A stretch of 64,000 nt of DNA. Origin: Luteibacter aegosomatissinici (GTDB lineage: Bacteria > Pseudomonadota > Gammaproteobacteria > Xanthomonadales > Rhodanobacteraceae). The position numbers were made by a program, and so were the translations under genes. Shown piece by piece: positions 51,497-60,783 of the stretch (the first letter of the stretch is position 1; each line of letters begins with the position of its first letter). The notes below the pieces were generated by a model that saw only the letters and a program-made list of their open reading frames with translations, ran no database searches and was not told the origin of the DNA. The stretch spans positions 3,348,001-3,412,000 of the forward strand of contig NZ_CP095742.1 of the NCBI RefSeq assembly GCF_023078495.1, in the 5' to 3' direction.

Positions 51497-52190
51497 GCGG
51501 TTCATTCGCTTTCGCAAATGCATGTAACTAGCGGCTTGCGCCGCCTGGCGCTGGTCGTTTTGAGGCGCAGAGCCGTCGTAGGAGGCCACCCTGTGGCCGA
51601 CAGCTTTCGCGATACCGCCGCAGGACGTGCGCGCCTGGCGAAAAGATGTCGCCCACAGGGTGGGCTCCTACACGGGGTGCCGCGATCTGAGGAATGGATG
51701 CGCCAAGTTCGTGTAGGAGCGTGCTTGCGCGCGATCAGCCCACGCAGCGATGACGTCCTATCGCATCAACGCGCGACGAGCGGCAAACGCCGTCAAGACG
51801 CCGCGTTTGCCGATGCGCGCCGCACGCTGTCCGCTGTCCGCAGACGAAGCCGCTGTCCGCCCGCACGTGTCCGAACGCACCAATCGACCCGCAGACAACG
51901 CACCGGCTCTCCCACCACCCAACCTCATGGGTCAAAAGAGTCGTCGGTGCCCACCCTCGATGCGAGTTCCGCACAAGAGAGCGGCCGTAGGCCAATTAAG
52001 TACATATGCGCCGCAGGCGCACTCCGGTACGAACGCGGAGGACCTGTCTGAGCAGCGAGGGTGGGCACCGACGGCTCTCGGCCTCAAGCCCACAAGCACG
52101 CGGCGGCGCAAGCCGCTGGTCCCATACATTCGCGAAAGCGAATGAACCGCATAACCAGCGCGAGGCCGAAGGCGAGCCGTCGCGCTGGTC
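51497..52190. repeat. Repeat island 2, related to island 1
   Basis: A gene-free stretch filling most of 51442-52203. It starts GCGGTTCATTCGC (51497-51509) and carries the exact inverse at 52138-52150. The CGGTGCCCACCCTCG box and its inverse lie at 51945-51959 and 52056-52070. About 160 bp at 51834-51993 is an inverted copy of 8457-8619, and 51936-52150 is a direct copy of about 9133-9347. A hairpin-prone end (ACCAGCGCGA...TCGCGCTGGT) lies at 52153-52190. Confidence 0.8.
51578..51672. repeat. GTAGGAG inverted repeat pair inside island 2
   Basis: Left arm 51578-51602 (GTAGGAGGCCACCCTGTGGC...) and right arm 51647-51672, nearly perfect inverses with about 45 bp between. An unpaired GTAGGAGCGTGCTTGCGCGC half-copy follows at about 51713. 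Confidence 0.8.
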
Positions 52191-52203
52191 AATCAACACA
52201 CCA

Positions 52204-53112
52204 TCAAAGTGCCGGTGCGAAATCCGTGCGGCGGCGGCGGTGCGGGTTCACGTTGGCCAGCCGCGACAGCGCCAGCAAGCGTGCCGTCCGCATCCACGCC
52301 ACCACGATCACACCCACCTGCACGATCAGAAACGCCACCAACGCGCCACTACCCGCCGCCGTCGTATGCCCACGCCACGACGCCACCAGCACCGCCAGGA
52401 TCGCCCCCACCAGCGTAATCACCAGGTACACCAGCAAGGTCGCGAACGGGCGGCGCAGGAACTGCATGAAGCCGCGGCCCAGGGCACGAAACGCCGAGCG
52501 CAACGTCACGTCCGCAATGTACGCCGCACGCGCCGACTCCACGATGCACTGCACGATCACGAACACCAGCAACGTCACGCCAAGCGCCACGTGTGCCCAC
52601 ATGTCCGCATCCGATTCCAGGAACGCAGCATCACCCTTATCGGAAGCGAACGACGACAAACCGTTCGCCGCCAACCCAAACAGAATGTAAGGCACCAGCG
52701 ACAGGATGAGCAGGCGCAGCATGCGGCCATACTCCGTGGCGCCGCCTTGCAGCAACGAGCCAAAGCTAAGCGCCCTGCCCGCCCGGCCACCCGCCACCAC
52801 CATGCCGGTAAGGAACGGGGAAATCGCCAGCGTCACCAGCACGCCGGCGAAGAAGGCCATGCCCGTCCACCGATTGTCGCGGAGACCTGCCATCACGTCG
52901 GCGAACATCAGCCCGTCGAAATGGCTGGCGAAACGGTCGGCATGCACGCTGTGACCAAGCATGCCATCCAGCAGGGCCCAGAACGGCAATGCGACAACCA
53001 GCGTCGGCAGCAACGTGACCAGGATCCACAGCAACAGCACGCGCCACTGCAAGCCACCAAGGGCCCCGGCGCCCAGTGCAGCGATGGCGGAGCGTTTCAC
53101 TTGGCCGTTCAT
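52204..53112 (-). CDS. Polytopic membrane protein of unknown function
   Basis: 302 residues with about six TM helices (near 23-45, 88-108, 133-152, 174-194, 222-244 and 252-275) and a basic C-terminus (NPHRRRRTDF). No motif of a known transporter was recognised. Its ATG overlaps the stop of the M1 peptidase gene, so the two are co-translated and may cooperate. Confidence 0.75.
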   Translation of the reverse strand: MNGQVKRSAIAALGAGALGGLQWRVLLLWILVTLLPTLVVALPFWALLDGMLGHSVHADRFASHFDGLMFADVMAGLRDNRWTGMAFFAGVLVTLAISPFLTGMVVAGGRAGRALSFGSLLQGGATEYGRMLRLLILSLVPYILFGLAANGLSSFASDKGDAAFLESDADMWAHVALGVTLLVFVIVQCIVESARAAYIADVTLRSAFRALGRGFMQFLRRPFATLLVYLVITLVGAILAVLVASWRGHTTAAGSGALVAFLIVQVGVIVVAWMRTARLLALSRLANVNPHRRRRTDFAPAL

Positions 53113-55349
53113 AGGGTCACCAGCAGGCTGTAGATGCCCTGGAACAGGGCGGCGAAGTCCGAAGTCCAGCGGCGCGTCGCGGCGTGGTTCGCCTCCACCG
53201 TGCGGCTGTCGTTGAGCTTGTTGCTGTCGAGGTAGATCTTCTGCTCCGGATCAAGCTCGGCGGATTTGGCCTTCACCGGTTTGGTGAACTCAAAACGCGC
53301 CCAGCGCCGCTGGTCATCCCAGCGTACGGTCTCCACCGAATCATCCGCGAAGGTCACCTTCAACACCTGCGGCACGGGTGCGCCATCGCGCCACACGGTC
53401 ACGATCGTGCGGTACGGAAACGGCCCCGTGCCCGGCTTTGCATCGGGGTGCGCCTTTTTCCATGCATCGCGCTTCTTGTCGATCGCTTCATCGTTATCGT
53501 CGCTCGACAGCTCCACGCGCTTGCCATCCTTCACCGAGGTGCCGGCCAGCGGCAGTACTTCCTCGCTCGTGATGTCCTTCACCTGGTCATCGATGCGGTC
53601 CGTACCGTAGACATACTGGTCGAACACCTGCGCGACCACATCGGGCTTCCCCGATACCTCGGCCAGCGTGGCCTGCAGGTCGCCGATGCCCGGATGACGG
53701 AAGTGCCAGGTCGCGTAGTACTGGCGGAATGCTTTCTCCGTCACATCCTTTCCAAGGCGCTCTTCGAGGTCGTGCATGGCCGTCGCCGTGCGCGAATACA
53801 CGGTGGCGTACTGCGAACTCGACAGGCGATCCCACGCGTTCTGGCCCAGCGGATCGCCGGGATGCGCCAGCGTGGCCATCATGCGTTCCAGCGCGAACAC
53901 GTTGATGGGCGGTTCCACGCCGAAGAACTGCCAGATCGGCTTCGTCAGGTAAACGTCCTGCTTGCGCTCGCGCAGCATGCGTTCATCCCAGTATTCGTTC
54001 AGCCCTTCGTCCAGCATGGGCTCTTCGAATTCGTTGGAGGCCAGCAAGCCGTAGAAGTAGCCATGGCCGAACTCATGGATGGTGACGAAATCGATGAACC
54101 ATTCCGAGAGTGTCTTCGGCTTCAGGTCCTTCGCGTTATCCGACGTGAAGAACGTCGGGTATTCCATGCCACCCGCTTCGCTGGCGTTGAACGGGGGGAT
54201 CACGCCCGTGATCGTCTTGTACGGGTAGGCGCCCAGCGTATTCGAGAAGTAGGTCAGCGAATCCGTGGTGGCCTTCAGTACCGGCTTCGCATCGACCTCG
54301 TATTCGGCCGGGTACAGCACCTTGACCTTGACCGTGGGGCTGCCCGGGCCGTTCCAGGTGGTTTCAATGGTCTTGAAGTCTGGCGCGGCCATCCATGCGA
54401 AGTCGTGCACATCGGCCTGGATGAAATGCCAGGTAAGGTCGTTGCCCTCCGGCACGGGATCGCCCTGTTGCTCGCCCACCGCAGCGACGGTGTACGCCTT
54501 GGGTACCGTCATGCGTACATCGAACTCGCCGAAGTCGGCGTAGAACTCGCTGTTGAAGTGGAACTCGTGGACATTCCAGCGCGGCTCGGTCGCGCCACGT
54601 TCACCGGGCAGTTCCAGGACGCCGATCTTGGGGAACCATTGGCCTACCAGGTGGAACTTGCCGACGTAGCCCGTGCGCTCGATGACCCGCGGCAACTGGC
54701 TGTGGAACGCCATGTCGAGCGTGACACTGCCACCGGCGGGTACCGGCTGGGCCAGGTCCACGCGTACCACGGTGTGATCCGTCGCCGGGCCGTTATCCGG
54801 GTGGACGTAGCGCCACTTCAGCGCGGCCCCATCCTGCTCCACATGCTGCAGGTCGATGTAGCCCCATTCGCCCTTCTTTACCTTGCCCACGCCGCGCGAG
54901 CCGCCGTCGGGTGCGAGCACCTGGCGCTCACTGAAGAACGTACTGCCCTCACCTTCGAAGGCGTTGAGGTAAAGGTGCAGGAAAACCGCCGAGACCGGCC
55001 GGTCGCTGCGGTTACGCCACGTCAGCTGCTGCTGCCCGTCGACGGTGTGCTTCTCAGGATCGAGCCTGGCCTGGATGCGGTACGAAACCACCCGGTCGGA
55101 TAGCGTCGCTTCGCTACCGGTACGCGGACCGCCCCATGCCGTAGGCGCACTCGGCGTGCGCACGTACGCGGCGTGCGGCGACGCGAAAGGGATCTCGACA
55201 GGGACGGCGGGCGCGGCGACCGTACTGGCCGCGGCAGGCGCCGGCGGTGGCGCCGTGGGTGCCGGCGGGCTCTGGGCCCAGGCGGCGGTGGCGCAAGAAA
55301 ACGCGCCCGCGATGACAAGACGTACGACCCTGGCTGCCTCGCGGCGCAT
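53109..55349 (-). CDS. Secreted M1-family zinc aminopeptidase-like protein
   Basis: 746 residues with a signal peptide (about 1-25), a Pro/Ala-rich spacer (26-50), an M1-like N-terminal beta domain and a gluzincin domain. The zinc site is HEFGH at 425-429 with Glu448 eighteen residues later (HExxHx18E). Ahead of it SEAGGMEYPTF holds the GxMEN-like substrate motif, with Tyr in place of Asn. GGGAGGGTGGAAG precedes the ATG. Confidence 0.9.
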   Translation of the reverse strand: MRREAARVVRLVIAGAFSCATAAWAQSPPAPTAPPPAPAAASTVAAPAVPVEIPFASPHAAYVRTPSAPTAWGGPRTGSEATLSDRVVSYRIQARLDPEKHTVDGQQQLTWRNRSDRPVSAVFLHLYLNAFEGEGSTFFSERQVLAPDGGSRGVGKVKKGEWGYIDLQHVEQDGAALKWRYVHPDNGPATDHTVVRVDLAQPVPAGGSVTLDMAFHSQLPRVIERTGYVGKFHLVGQWFPKIGVLELPGERGATEPRWNVHEFHFNSEFYADFGEFDVRMTVPKAYTVAAVGEQQGDPVPEGNDLTWHFIQADVHDFAWMAAPDFKTIETTWNGPGSPTVKVKVLYPAEYEVDAKPVLKATTDSLTYFSNTLGAYPYKTITGVIPPFNASEAGGMEYPTFFTSDNAKDLKPKTLSEWFIDFVTIHEFGHGYFYGLLASNEFEEPMLDEGLNEYWDERMLRERKQDVYLTKPIWQFFGVEPPINVFALERMMATLAHPGDPLGQNAWDRLSSSQYATVYSRTATAMHDLEERLGKDVTEKAFRQYYATWHFRHPGIGDLQATLAEVSGKPDVVAQVFDQYVYGTDRIDDQVKDITSEEVLPLAGTSVKDGKRVELSSDDNDEAIDKKRDAWKKAHPDAKPGTGPFPYRTIVTVWRDGAPVPQVLKVTFADDSVETVRWDDQRRWARFEFTKPVKAKSAELDPEQKIYLDSNKLNDSRTVEANHAATRRWTSDFAALFQGIYSLLVTL

Positions 55350-55437
55350 GCTTCCACCCTCCCCTTGAATCCAGCGAGATTGCTGGACGACTCACAGGCC
55401 CGATATAGGCCAGAGGTCACGGGTGGCCGTCAAGTCG

Positions 55438-56295
55438 TCAGCCGGCGAATTCGCGCTCGCGCATCCATTTGGTGACGATCCATTTCTCGCCTTTGATCAC
55501 CGGCGCGCCGCCATGAAGTGACAGCGGATCCAGCGAGCCATCGGCGGCCGCGTATTCGAAATACAGGCCCTGGCCCTTGCGTGGCACATAGCTGAAGTCA
55601 ATGCGCGGGAAAATCGTTTCGCCGCCGGCCTGTACGTCATCCAGGTACATGATGAGCGTGGAGACCCGCTGGCCTCCGGTGGCAATATGGGGGGCGCTAC
55701 CCTTCTGGTCGGGCGCGAAATAATCGAAATGCGGCATGTACTCACCGCCGACGCCATAGCGCATGACCTGCAGCCCTTCGCCGTGTTCCTCCGATAGCTG
55801 CATGATCGCCGCCGTGCGGGCGTCGATGCGCTGGATCAGCTCATTCTCGGCACGGTGGAAATACGCGCCCTCGCTGGTACGGATGTCCATCACAGCGTTA
55901 CTTCCCGAATCGGGCGACACCACGGCGGAGCGCGCCAGGCGGGAACGAGCCATGGCCATGAGGCCATCGCACTCCGCGGCATCGAGCACGTTATCCAGGA
56001 CAGCGATGACCGGGCGGGCCACGCGCACCAGGACACGGATCTCCCGATCGGGCGCATGGATGACATGCCCAGGCGCCAGCCGGCTGGTGAATTCATGGGC
56101 ACCGGCATCGTCCGCCCATGGCGGCGCGGCGCCACCAAAGACCGCATCGGCAATCGCATCGCGCGCCACGCGCTCGTCGAATTGATGCTCCTTCATGGTG
56201 GCGAGCAGCTCGGCGGGGGCATTGCCACCGGCGAGCGCCTCGCCGATCCAGCGATGCCAATCCGGCGTAACCTTGGTATGTCGGCGTGCTTGCAT
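55438..56295 (-). CDS. Prolyl 4-hydroxylase-like 2OG-Fe(II) oxygenase
   Basis: 285 residues. The C-terminal double-stranded beta-helix domain has the HxD iron motif in GEYMPHFDYFAPD, the distal His in LSLHGGAPVIKGEKW and the 2-oxoglutarate Lys just after it. GQRVSTLIMYLDDVQAGGETIFP is typical of the P4H alpha branch. The N-terminal 90 residues contain a helical segment like those in bacterial P4H proteins. The start may be ATG 56295 or 56310. Confidence 0.88.
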   Translation of the reverse strand: MQARRHTKVTPDWHRWIGEALAGGNAPAELLATMKEHQFDERVARDAIADAVFGGAAPPWADDAGAHEFTSRLAPGHVIHAPDREIRVLVRVARPVIAVLDNVLDAAECDGLMAMARSRLARSAVVSPDSGSNAVMDIRTSEGAYFHRAENELIQRIDARTAAIMQLSEEHGEGLQVMRYGVGGEYMPHFDYFAPDQKGSAPHIATGGQRVSTLIMYLDDVQAGGETIFPRIDFSYVPRKGQGLYFEYAAADGSLDPLSLHGGAPVIKGEKWIVTKWMREREFAG

Positions 56296-56325
56296 GGCGC
56301 CATTGTGCATCGACCGGGGGGTTCC

Positions 56326-56802
56326 ATGCAGTCCATCGTCCGCGCCACGTTCGTCGCTGCCGTATTCGCCTTCACCACCATTGCCTGGGGAGCCAGCATG
56401 ACGCACCACGCCAAGGGCCGTTTCGACGTGAAGATCGCCCCGACCGGCCAGCCCGATACCGGGCCCGGATCCGTGCTGGGGCAGATGAGCCTGGAGAAAA
56501 CCTTCCATGGCGGCATGACCGGTACATCCAGGGGCACCATGCTCACGGCATCCAGCGTGGAAAAGGTCGATTCCGGCGTCTACGTGGCGGTGGAGCGCTT
56601 CACCGGCACGGTGGACGGCAAGAAGGGCAGCTTCGCCCTCGCTCATCGTGGCGTGCAGGCTAACGGCGGTCGCGAACTGCTGATCACGATCGTGCCGGAT
56701 ACGGGCTCGGAGGAGCTGCAAGGCATCTCGGGCACCTTCGCCATCGAGATCGGGCCGGATGGCGCGCACAGCTACGACCTGGCTTACTCACTGCCTGATT
56801 GA
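56326..56802 (+). CDS. DUF3224-family exported protein
   Basis: 158 residues: a signal peptide (about 1-22) and a beta-barrel-like domain with [31 protein letters not shown] and a late [21 protein letters not shown]. This fits the DUF3224 family (allene-oxide-cyclase-like fold), whose function is not known. It is divergent from the oxygenase gene by 30 bp and overlaps the convergent GIY-YIG gene by 19 bp. Confidence 0.82.
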   Translation: MQSIVRATFVAAVFAFTTIAWGASMTHHAKGRFDVKIAPTGQPDTGPGSVLGQMSLEKTFHGGMTGTSRGTMLTASSVEKVDSGVYVAVERFTGTVDGKKGSFALAHRGVQANGGRELLITIVPDTGSEELQGISGTFAIEIGPDGAHSYDLAYSLPD

Positions 56803-57044
56803 GCGCCCAGCCACGCCAGCTTTTTTGCCTTGGGCAGGCGTTTAATCTCGTACTCTGCGCGCGAGGCGGCGGAGCGATCGGGGAACGCCCGGGCGCCAAG
56901 CAGTTTCACGGGCGGGTTAGCCCGCGTATAGCGGGCGCCCTTGCCCGCCGCGTGCGCGGCATAACGCGCATCGAGGTCATTGGTGATGCCGGCGTACCAG
57001 CTGCCATTCCGGCATTCGATGAGATAGACGTACCACATACCCAA
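56784..57044 (-). CDS. GIY-YIG nuclease-family small protein
   Basis: 86 residues, a single GIY-YIG fold: [31 protein letters not shown] with the Arg and the later [16 protein letters not shown] helix. It matches the UPF0213/YhbQ group, thought to act on DNA but poorly characterised. Its 3' end overlaps that of the DUF3224 gene. Confidence 0.92.
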   Translation of the reverse strand: MGMWYVYLIECRNGSWYAGITNDLDARYAAHAAGKGARYTRANPPVKLLGARAFPDRSAASRAEYEIKRLPKAKKLAWLGAQSGSE

Positions 57045-57058
57045 AGCATAATGCCCCG

Positions 57059-58117
57059 ATGAGCTACGACCTCGCCGTAAACCTCCCGCTGCGTGCCGCC
57101 CCCGTCGCCCGCCTGCGCGAAGCGCTGGCCAGCTTCCCGCTGGATGATGGCCTGCTTGCTTACCCGGCGCCCGAAGGCGGCCTGGCGGTCCGCGAGGCCA
57201 TCGCCGGGTGGATGCGGCGCCACAGCGGGTTCGCTGCGGTCGACCCGCGGCGCCTGCTGCTGACCATCGGGGCGCGGCACGGGCTCGTGCTCGCTCTGGA
57301 AGAAACCTGTGCGCCAGGCGATACCTTGCTGATGGAAGAACTCACCTTCCATGGCTTTCGCCTGGGTGTCCTGGCCCATGGTGTCCGGCCCGCGGCGGTC
57401 GCCATGGACGATGAAGGCATGCGCCCCGATGCGCTGGAAGAGGCGGTGCACCGAACCGGCGCCCGTACCGCCTATGTGCAGCCAACACTGCACAACCCCA
57501 CGACAGCGACCATGTCGTTGCAGCGGCGCGAGGCCATCGTCGAGGTGGCGCGACGGCTGGACCTTACCCTGATCGAGGGTGATGTGTACGCCGCGCTTGG
57601 CTGGCAAGGCGGCGATCCACTCCCTGCCCTGGCCGAACTGGCACCGGAGCGGGTCCTGCACGCCGGCGGCATGGGCAAGGTGCTGGGTCCCGGCTTGCGG
57701 ATCGGCTGGCTGCTGGCACCCGATGACGGCACGCACCACCGCCTGACCGAGTCCCTGCAACTGGCCACCGACGGTCTCGCCCCCTTCCTGCCCGCCATCG
57801 TGGCGGGCTGGATGGCTGACGGCACGGCGGATAGCCTGCTCGACACGCTTGCGGCCTCGATGCGCGACCGCAACCTGCTGGCCCGCGAGATCCTCGGTGA
57901 GCGCCTGCGCACCAGCGGCGGCATGCACGCCTGGCTGCCCCGTGACGACGCGGATGCCGTCTACGACCGGGCACGGTCCGCCGGCGTGCTGGTGACACCA
58001 CCGGTGCCGTTCAACGCCGAGGGTGGCACCGGCCGCGGGCTCCGGGTATGCCTGGGCGCCGAGGAGGGCCCCGGCCGGTTGGAACAGGCGCTCGCAACGC
58101 TGGCCAGCGTGCTTTAG
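57059..58117 (+). CDS. MocR-like fold-I PLP aminotransferase without a DNA-binding domain
   Basis: 352 residues resembling the C-terminal part of MocR/PdxR regulators: [20 protein letters not shown] near the start, [28 protein letters not shown], and the PLP Lys in [15 protein letters not shown]. No winged helix precedes it. It may be a free aminotransferase or a regulator remnant. Its stop overlaps that of tcdA by 4 bp. Confidence 0.82.
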   Translation: MSYDLAVNLPLRAAPVARLREALASFPLDDGLLAYPAPEGGLAVREAIAGWMRRHSGFAAVDPRRLLLTIGARHGLVLALEETCAPGDTLLMEELTFHGFRLGVLAHGVRPAAVAMDDEGMRPDALEEAVHRTGARTAYVQPTLHNPTTATMSLQRREAIVEVARRLDLTLIEGDVYAALGWQGGDPLPALAELAPERVLHAGGMGKVLGPGLRIGWLLAPDDGTHHRLTESLQLATDGLAPFLPAIVAGWMADGTADSLLDTLAASMRDRNLLAREILGERLRTSGGMHAWLPRDDADAVYDRARSAGVLVTPPVPFNAEGGTGRGLRVCLGAEEGPGRLEQALATLASVL

Positions 58118-58932
58118 GCCTTCTTCGCGGCCGTAAGTTTCTCGAGCGCCTTGCCAACAGCGGCAAACGCGAACGCACCCGTCACGTGGGTCGCGGCACC
58201 CAGGCCGCCGCCACAATCGAGCTTCAGCGCATCGCTGCCGGGCGGCCTGATGCCACACACGCTGCCATCGGCCTGGGGATACTGCACGTTCTGGAGCGAA
58301 TACACCGCGGAGACGCCGAAGAACCGATCGGGGTTACGCGGGAAGTTGTATTCCTGGCGGAGGCGCTTGCGAATCATGCTGAGCATGGCGTCGTGCTCGG
58401 TGCGTGACAGGTCGCGGACGCGCACCTGGGTCGGATCCGTGCGACCGCCCGCCGATCCCACGGTCACCAGGGGCACCTTGCGGCGACGGCACCACACGAT
58501 CGTCTCCAGCTTCACCTTCATGGCATCGCACGCGTCGATCACCACGTCGTAATTGCGGTTCAGTAACTCATCCAGCGTGGACGGGGTGAGGAACCGCTCC
58601 ATCCCTTCCAGCCGAATGGTGGGGTTGATGGCATGGGCGCGCTCGGCGATCACACCCACTTTCGGCTTGCCGTACTGCCCGTCCAGGGCATGCAGCTGGC
58701 GGTTCGTGTTCGACAGGCAGACATCGTCGCCATCGATGAGCGTGAGCCGCCCGATCCCGCTCCGGGCCAGCGCCTCGGCCGCCCACGACCCTACCCCGCC
58801 GATGCCGATGACGCACACGTGCGCTTGGGCGAGGCGGTCCAGGGTGCCGCGGCCGTAGAGCCGCTCGATGCCAGCGAAACGCTCGGCCTGGGCCGTGCTC
58901 ACATGAATCTCTGGGTGGGAATGTGTGTGCAT
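58114..58932 (-). CDS. tcdA: tRNA threonylcarbamoyladenosine dehydratase
   Basis: Cyclises t6A37 of ANN-decoding tRNAs to ct6A. 272 residues, E1-like fold. Nucleotide site VCVIGIGGVGSWAAEALARSG, then LIDGDDVCLSNTNRQ, VIDACDAMKVKLE and DLSRTEHDAMLSMIRKRL. The start is ATG 58932 or 58950. It is divergent from the quorum-sensing operon. Confidence 0.93.
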   Translation of the reverse strand: MHTHSHPEIHVSTAQAERFAGIERLYGRGTLDRLAQAHVCVIGIGGVGSWAAEALARSGIGRLTLIDGDDVCLSNTNRQLHALDGQYGKPKVGVIAERAHAINPTIRLEGMERFLTPSTLDELLNRNYDVVIDACDAMKVKLETIVWCRRRKVPLVTVGSAGGRTDPTQVRVRDLSRTEHDAMLSMIRKRLRQEYNFPRNPDRFFGVSAVYSLQNVQYPQADGSVCGIRPPGSDALKLDCGGGLGAATHVTGAFAFAAVGKALEKLTAAKKA

Positions 58933-58941
58933 TATCTCATA

Positions 58942-58969
58942 TTGAAACAACAGGCCCGTCGGCTATGCT
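58942..58969 (+). promoter_or_regulatory. Sigma70-type promoter of the cytochrome-lqsS-lqsR unit
   Basis: TTGAAA (58942-58947) and TATGCT (58964-58969) are separated by 16 bp. The ATG of the first gene is 28 bp after the -10 box. No regulator-binding inverted repeat was seen. Confidence 0.62.
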
Positions 58970-58997
58970 GACGGCCACGCTAAGCCATGGAAAACCA

Positions 58998-59387
58998 ATG
59001 CGCGCGCTGCTCCTTGTCGTGCTGGGCCTCGCCATAGGCGCGCTGGGCGCCACGTTCGCGATCTCCGCCCTGCGCCAGGGCACGCCGTTCCACGACGGGG
59101 TCATGGCGGTCATGCAGCACCACATGGGTGCGCTACGGGCGAACGTGCGGGCAAAGCAGTGCGATGCCAAGGCCTCCGCGCTGCGTCTGGGCCGCCTTCG
59201 CCAGGAGGCCGGCGACATCACCGAGGCGTTCCCGGGCACGGACCCGGCATTCAGCCATGCCGCAGGCGCGCTCAGCACCGCCCTGGATTCGGCTATCGCT
59301 GCCCAGCCGGCCACGTGTGAGGCACTCACCGCCGCCCTCAAGCCGGTCGGCGATGCCTGTTCGGCATGCCACCAGCAGTACCGCTGA
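58998..59387 (+). CDS. Membrane-anchored cytochrome c-like protein
   Basis: 129 residues. An N-terminal signal anchor (RALLLVVLGLAIGALGATFAI) is followed by a helical domain with HDGVMAVMQHHMGALRANVRAKQC, and near the C-terminus the haem c motif CSACHQQYR. The layout resembles cytochrome c' (class II), with the CxxCH last. It is preceded by a promoter and GGAAA. Only 13 bp separate it from the sensor kinase gene, so they are probably co-transcribed. Confidence 0.8.
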   Translation: MRALLLVVLGLAIGALGATFAISALRQGTPFHDGVMAVMQHHMGALRANVRAKQCDAKASALRLGRLRQEAGDITEAFPGTDPAFSHAAGALSTALDSAIAAQPATCEALTAALKPVGDACSACHQQYR

Positions 59388-59400
59388 CCGGCGCCCACCC

Positions 59401-60783
59401 ATGCCCATGCCCTCGCCGGACGACCAGCCGCCACCGCGCCAACCCTTCCTGAAGCTGCAGCTATGGCTGCTGTTGCGGGCGCTGGCACGCTTCGAAACCA
59501 CCATGTGGCTGCGCACCCGTTACTCGCAGCCCAAGATGGTGGCCATCGGCGTGGTTGGCAGCTTTTCGCTGGCCGTTTACTACCCGATCTGGGCCTATCT
59601 GTTTCCGCAGCCGTACGAAAACCTGCCCATGCGGCTGGCATGCAGCGCCACGTTCATACCCCTGGCGCTGCTGCCGTGGTGGCCACGGCGCTTGCGTGCC
59701 TACCTCCCCACGTACTGGTACTTCGCCATGACCGTGGCAATGCCGTTTTTCGTCGGCTACATGACCCTGCGCAATGCCACGCCGCCATGGCTGATGACCC
59801 ACATGGCGTGCGTCATGCTGCTCATGATGCTGTTCGATATCGTGAGTTTCCTGCTCGTTTTCACGACCGGGAGCCTGCTCGCGGGGCTGGCGTTCGCGCT
59901 GTCGCCGGGGGCCGAGCTGCACGGGCAGACCATGCTGGAATACATCCCGCTGCTGCTCTTCGGCATCGTGGGGGGGGCGACCTGCACGGTTTCGTCCAAC
60001 ATGGCCGAGCAAAGCCGGATCGATGCCCTGACAGCCACCTCCAACAATATCGCCCACGAGCTGCGCACGCCGCTGGGCTCCCTGCGTATCGCGGCACGGG
60101 CGGTCGCCCGCTACATGCCCGACCTCATCCGCAGCCACCGGCTGGCCGAAAGCGAGGGCCTGGCCGTGCCTGAAATGCGAACCCAGAACCTGCACGCGCT
60201 GGAACGCAGCATCGGCGTCATGGAGCGCGAGGTCACCTACGCCAACACCATCATCGACATGCTGCTGCTCTCGGCACGCCCCATCGGCGAGGTGCCCCTG
60301 AGCCTGCTGGGCGCGCGTGATTGCGTGGAGCAGGCCCTGCGCCGGTTCCCCTACGGCTCCCGGGCCGAGCGCGAACGGATCACCCTCTCCCCCACGGGCG
60401 ATTTTCCCCTCCTGGGCGAAGAGACCCTGGTGGTCCACATCCTGTTCAACCTGCTACGTAACGCCCTGTTTCATACCGACCGTGCTGGTAAAGGCGAGAT
60501 CAAGGTGTATATAGAAGCAGGCGAAAACGGCAATCACGTCAGGGTTCACGATACCGGCCCAGGCATCCCGCCCGACGTACTTCCCCGTATTTTCAATCGT
60601 TTTTATTCGTATTCGAGCGATAGCGCGGGTACGGGCAACATAACCGGCCTCGGGATAGGTCTCGCTTTTTGTCGCGCGGCGATGGAGCATATGGGCGGAG
60701 GCATCGTTTGCCGTACCAATCTGGGTGAATTCACGGAATTCACTCTCACGTTCCCGATTACGGAGGCCGGGGTCCGGCAGTGA
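59401..60783 (+). CDS. lqsS: Alpha-hydroxyketone sensor histidine kinase, LqsS/CqsS-like
   Basis: 460 residues. The N-terminal half has about six TM helices (residues 46-66, 76-93, 100-120, 130-150, 155-172 and 180-200) with short loops, as in CqsS and LqsS, which sense membrane-permeant alpha-hydroxyketones. The kinase half has the H-box NNIAHELRTPLGSL with His219, N-box LFNLLRNALFH, G1 HDTGPGIPPDV and G2 GLGIGLAFC. No C-terminal receiver is fused, unlike Vibrio CqsS. Its stop overlaps the lqsR start (TGATG). Confidence 0.88.
   Translation: MPMPSPDDQPPPRQPFLKLQLWLLLRALARFETTMWLRTRYSQPKMVAIGVVGSFSLAVYYPIWAYLFPQPYENLPMRLACSATFIPLALLPWWPRRLRAYLPTYWYFAMTVAMPFFVGYMTLRNATPPWLMTHMACVMLLMMLFDIVSFLLVFTTGSLLAGLAFALSPGAELHGQTMLEYIPLLLFGIVGGATCTVSSNMAEQSRIDALTATSNNIAHELRTPLGSLRIAARAVARYMPDLIRSHRLAESEGLAVPEMRTQNLHALERSIGVMEREVTYANTIIDMLLLSARPIGEVPLSLLGARDCVEQALRRFPYGSRAERERITLSPTGDFPLLGEETLVVHILFNLLRNALFHTDRAGKGEIKVYIEAGENGNHVRVHDTGPGIPPDVLPRIFNRFYSYSSDSAGTGNITGLGIGLAFCRAAMEHMGGGIVCRTNLGEFTEFTLTFPITEAGVRQ

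Noticed and set aside
53184-55103. A 639-codon plus-strand frame
   Set aside because: Antisense shadow of the M1 peptidase gene; no signal peptide, motif or ribosome site.
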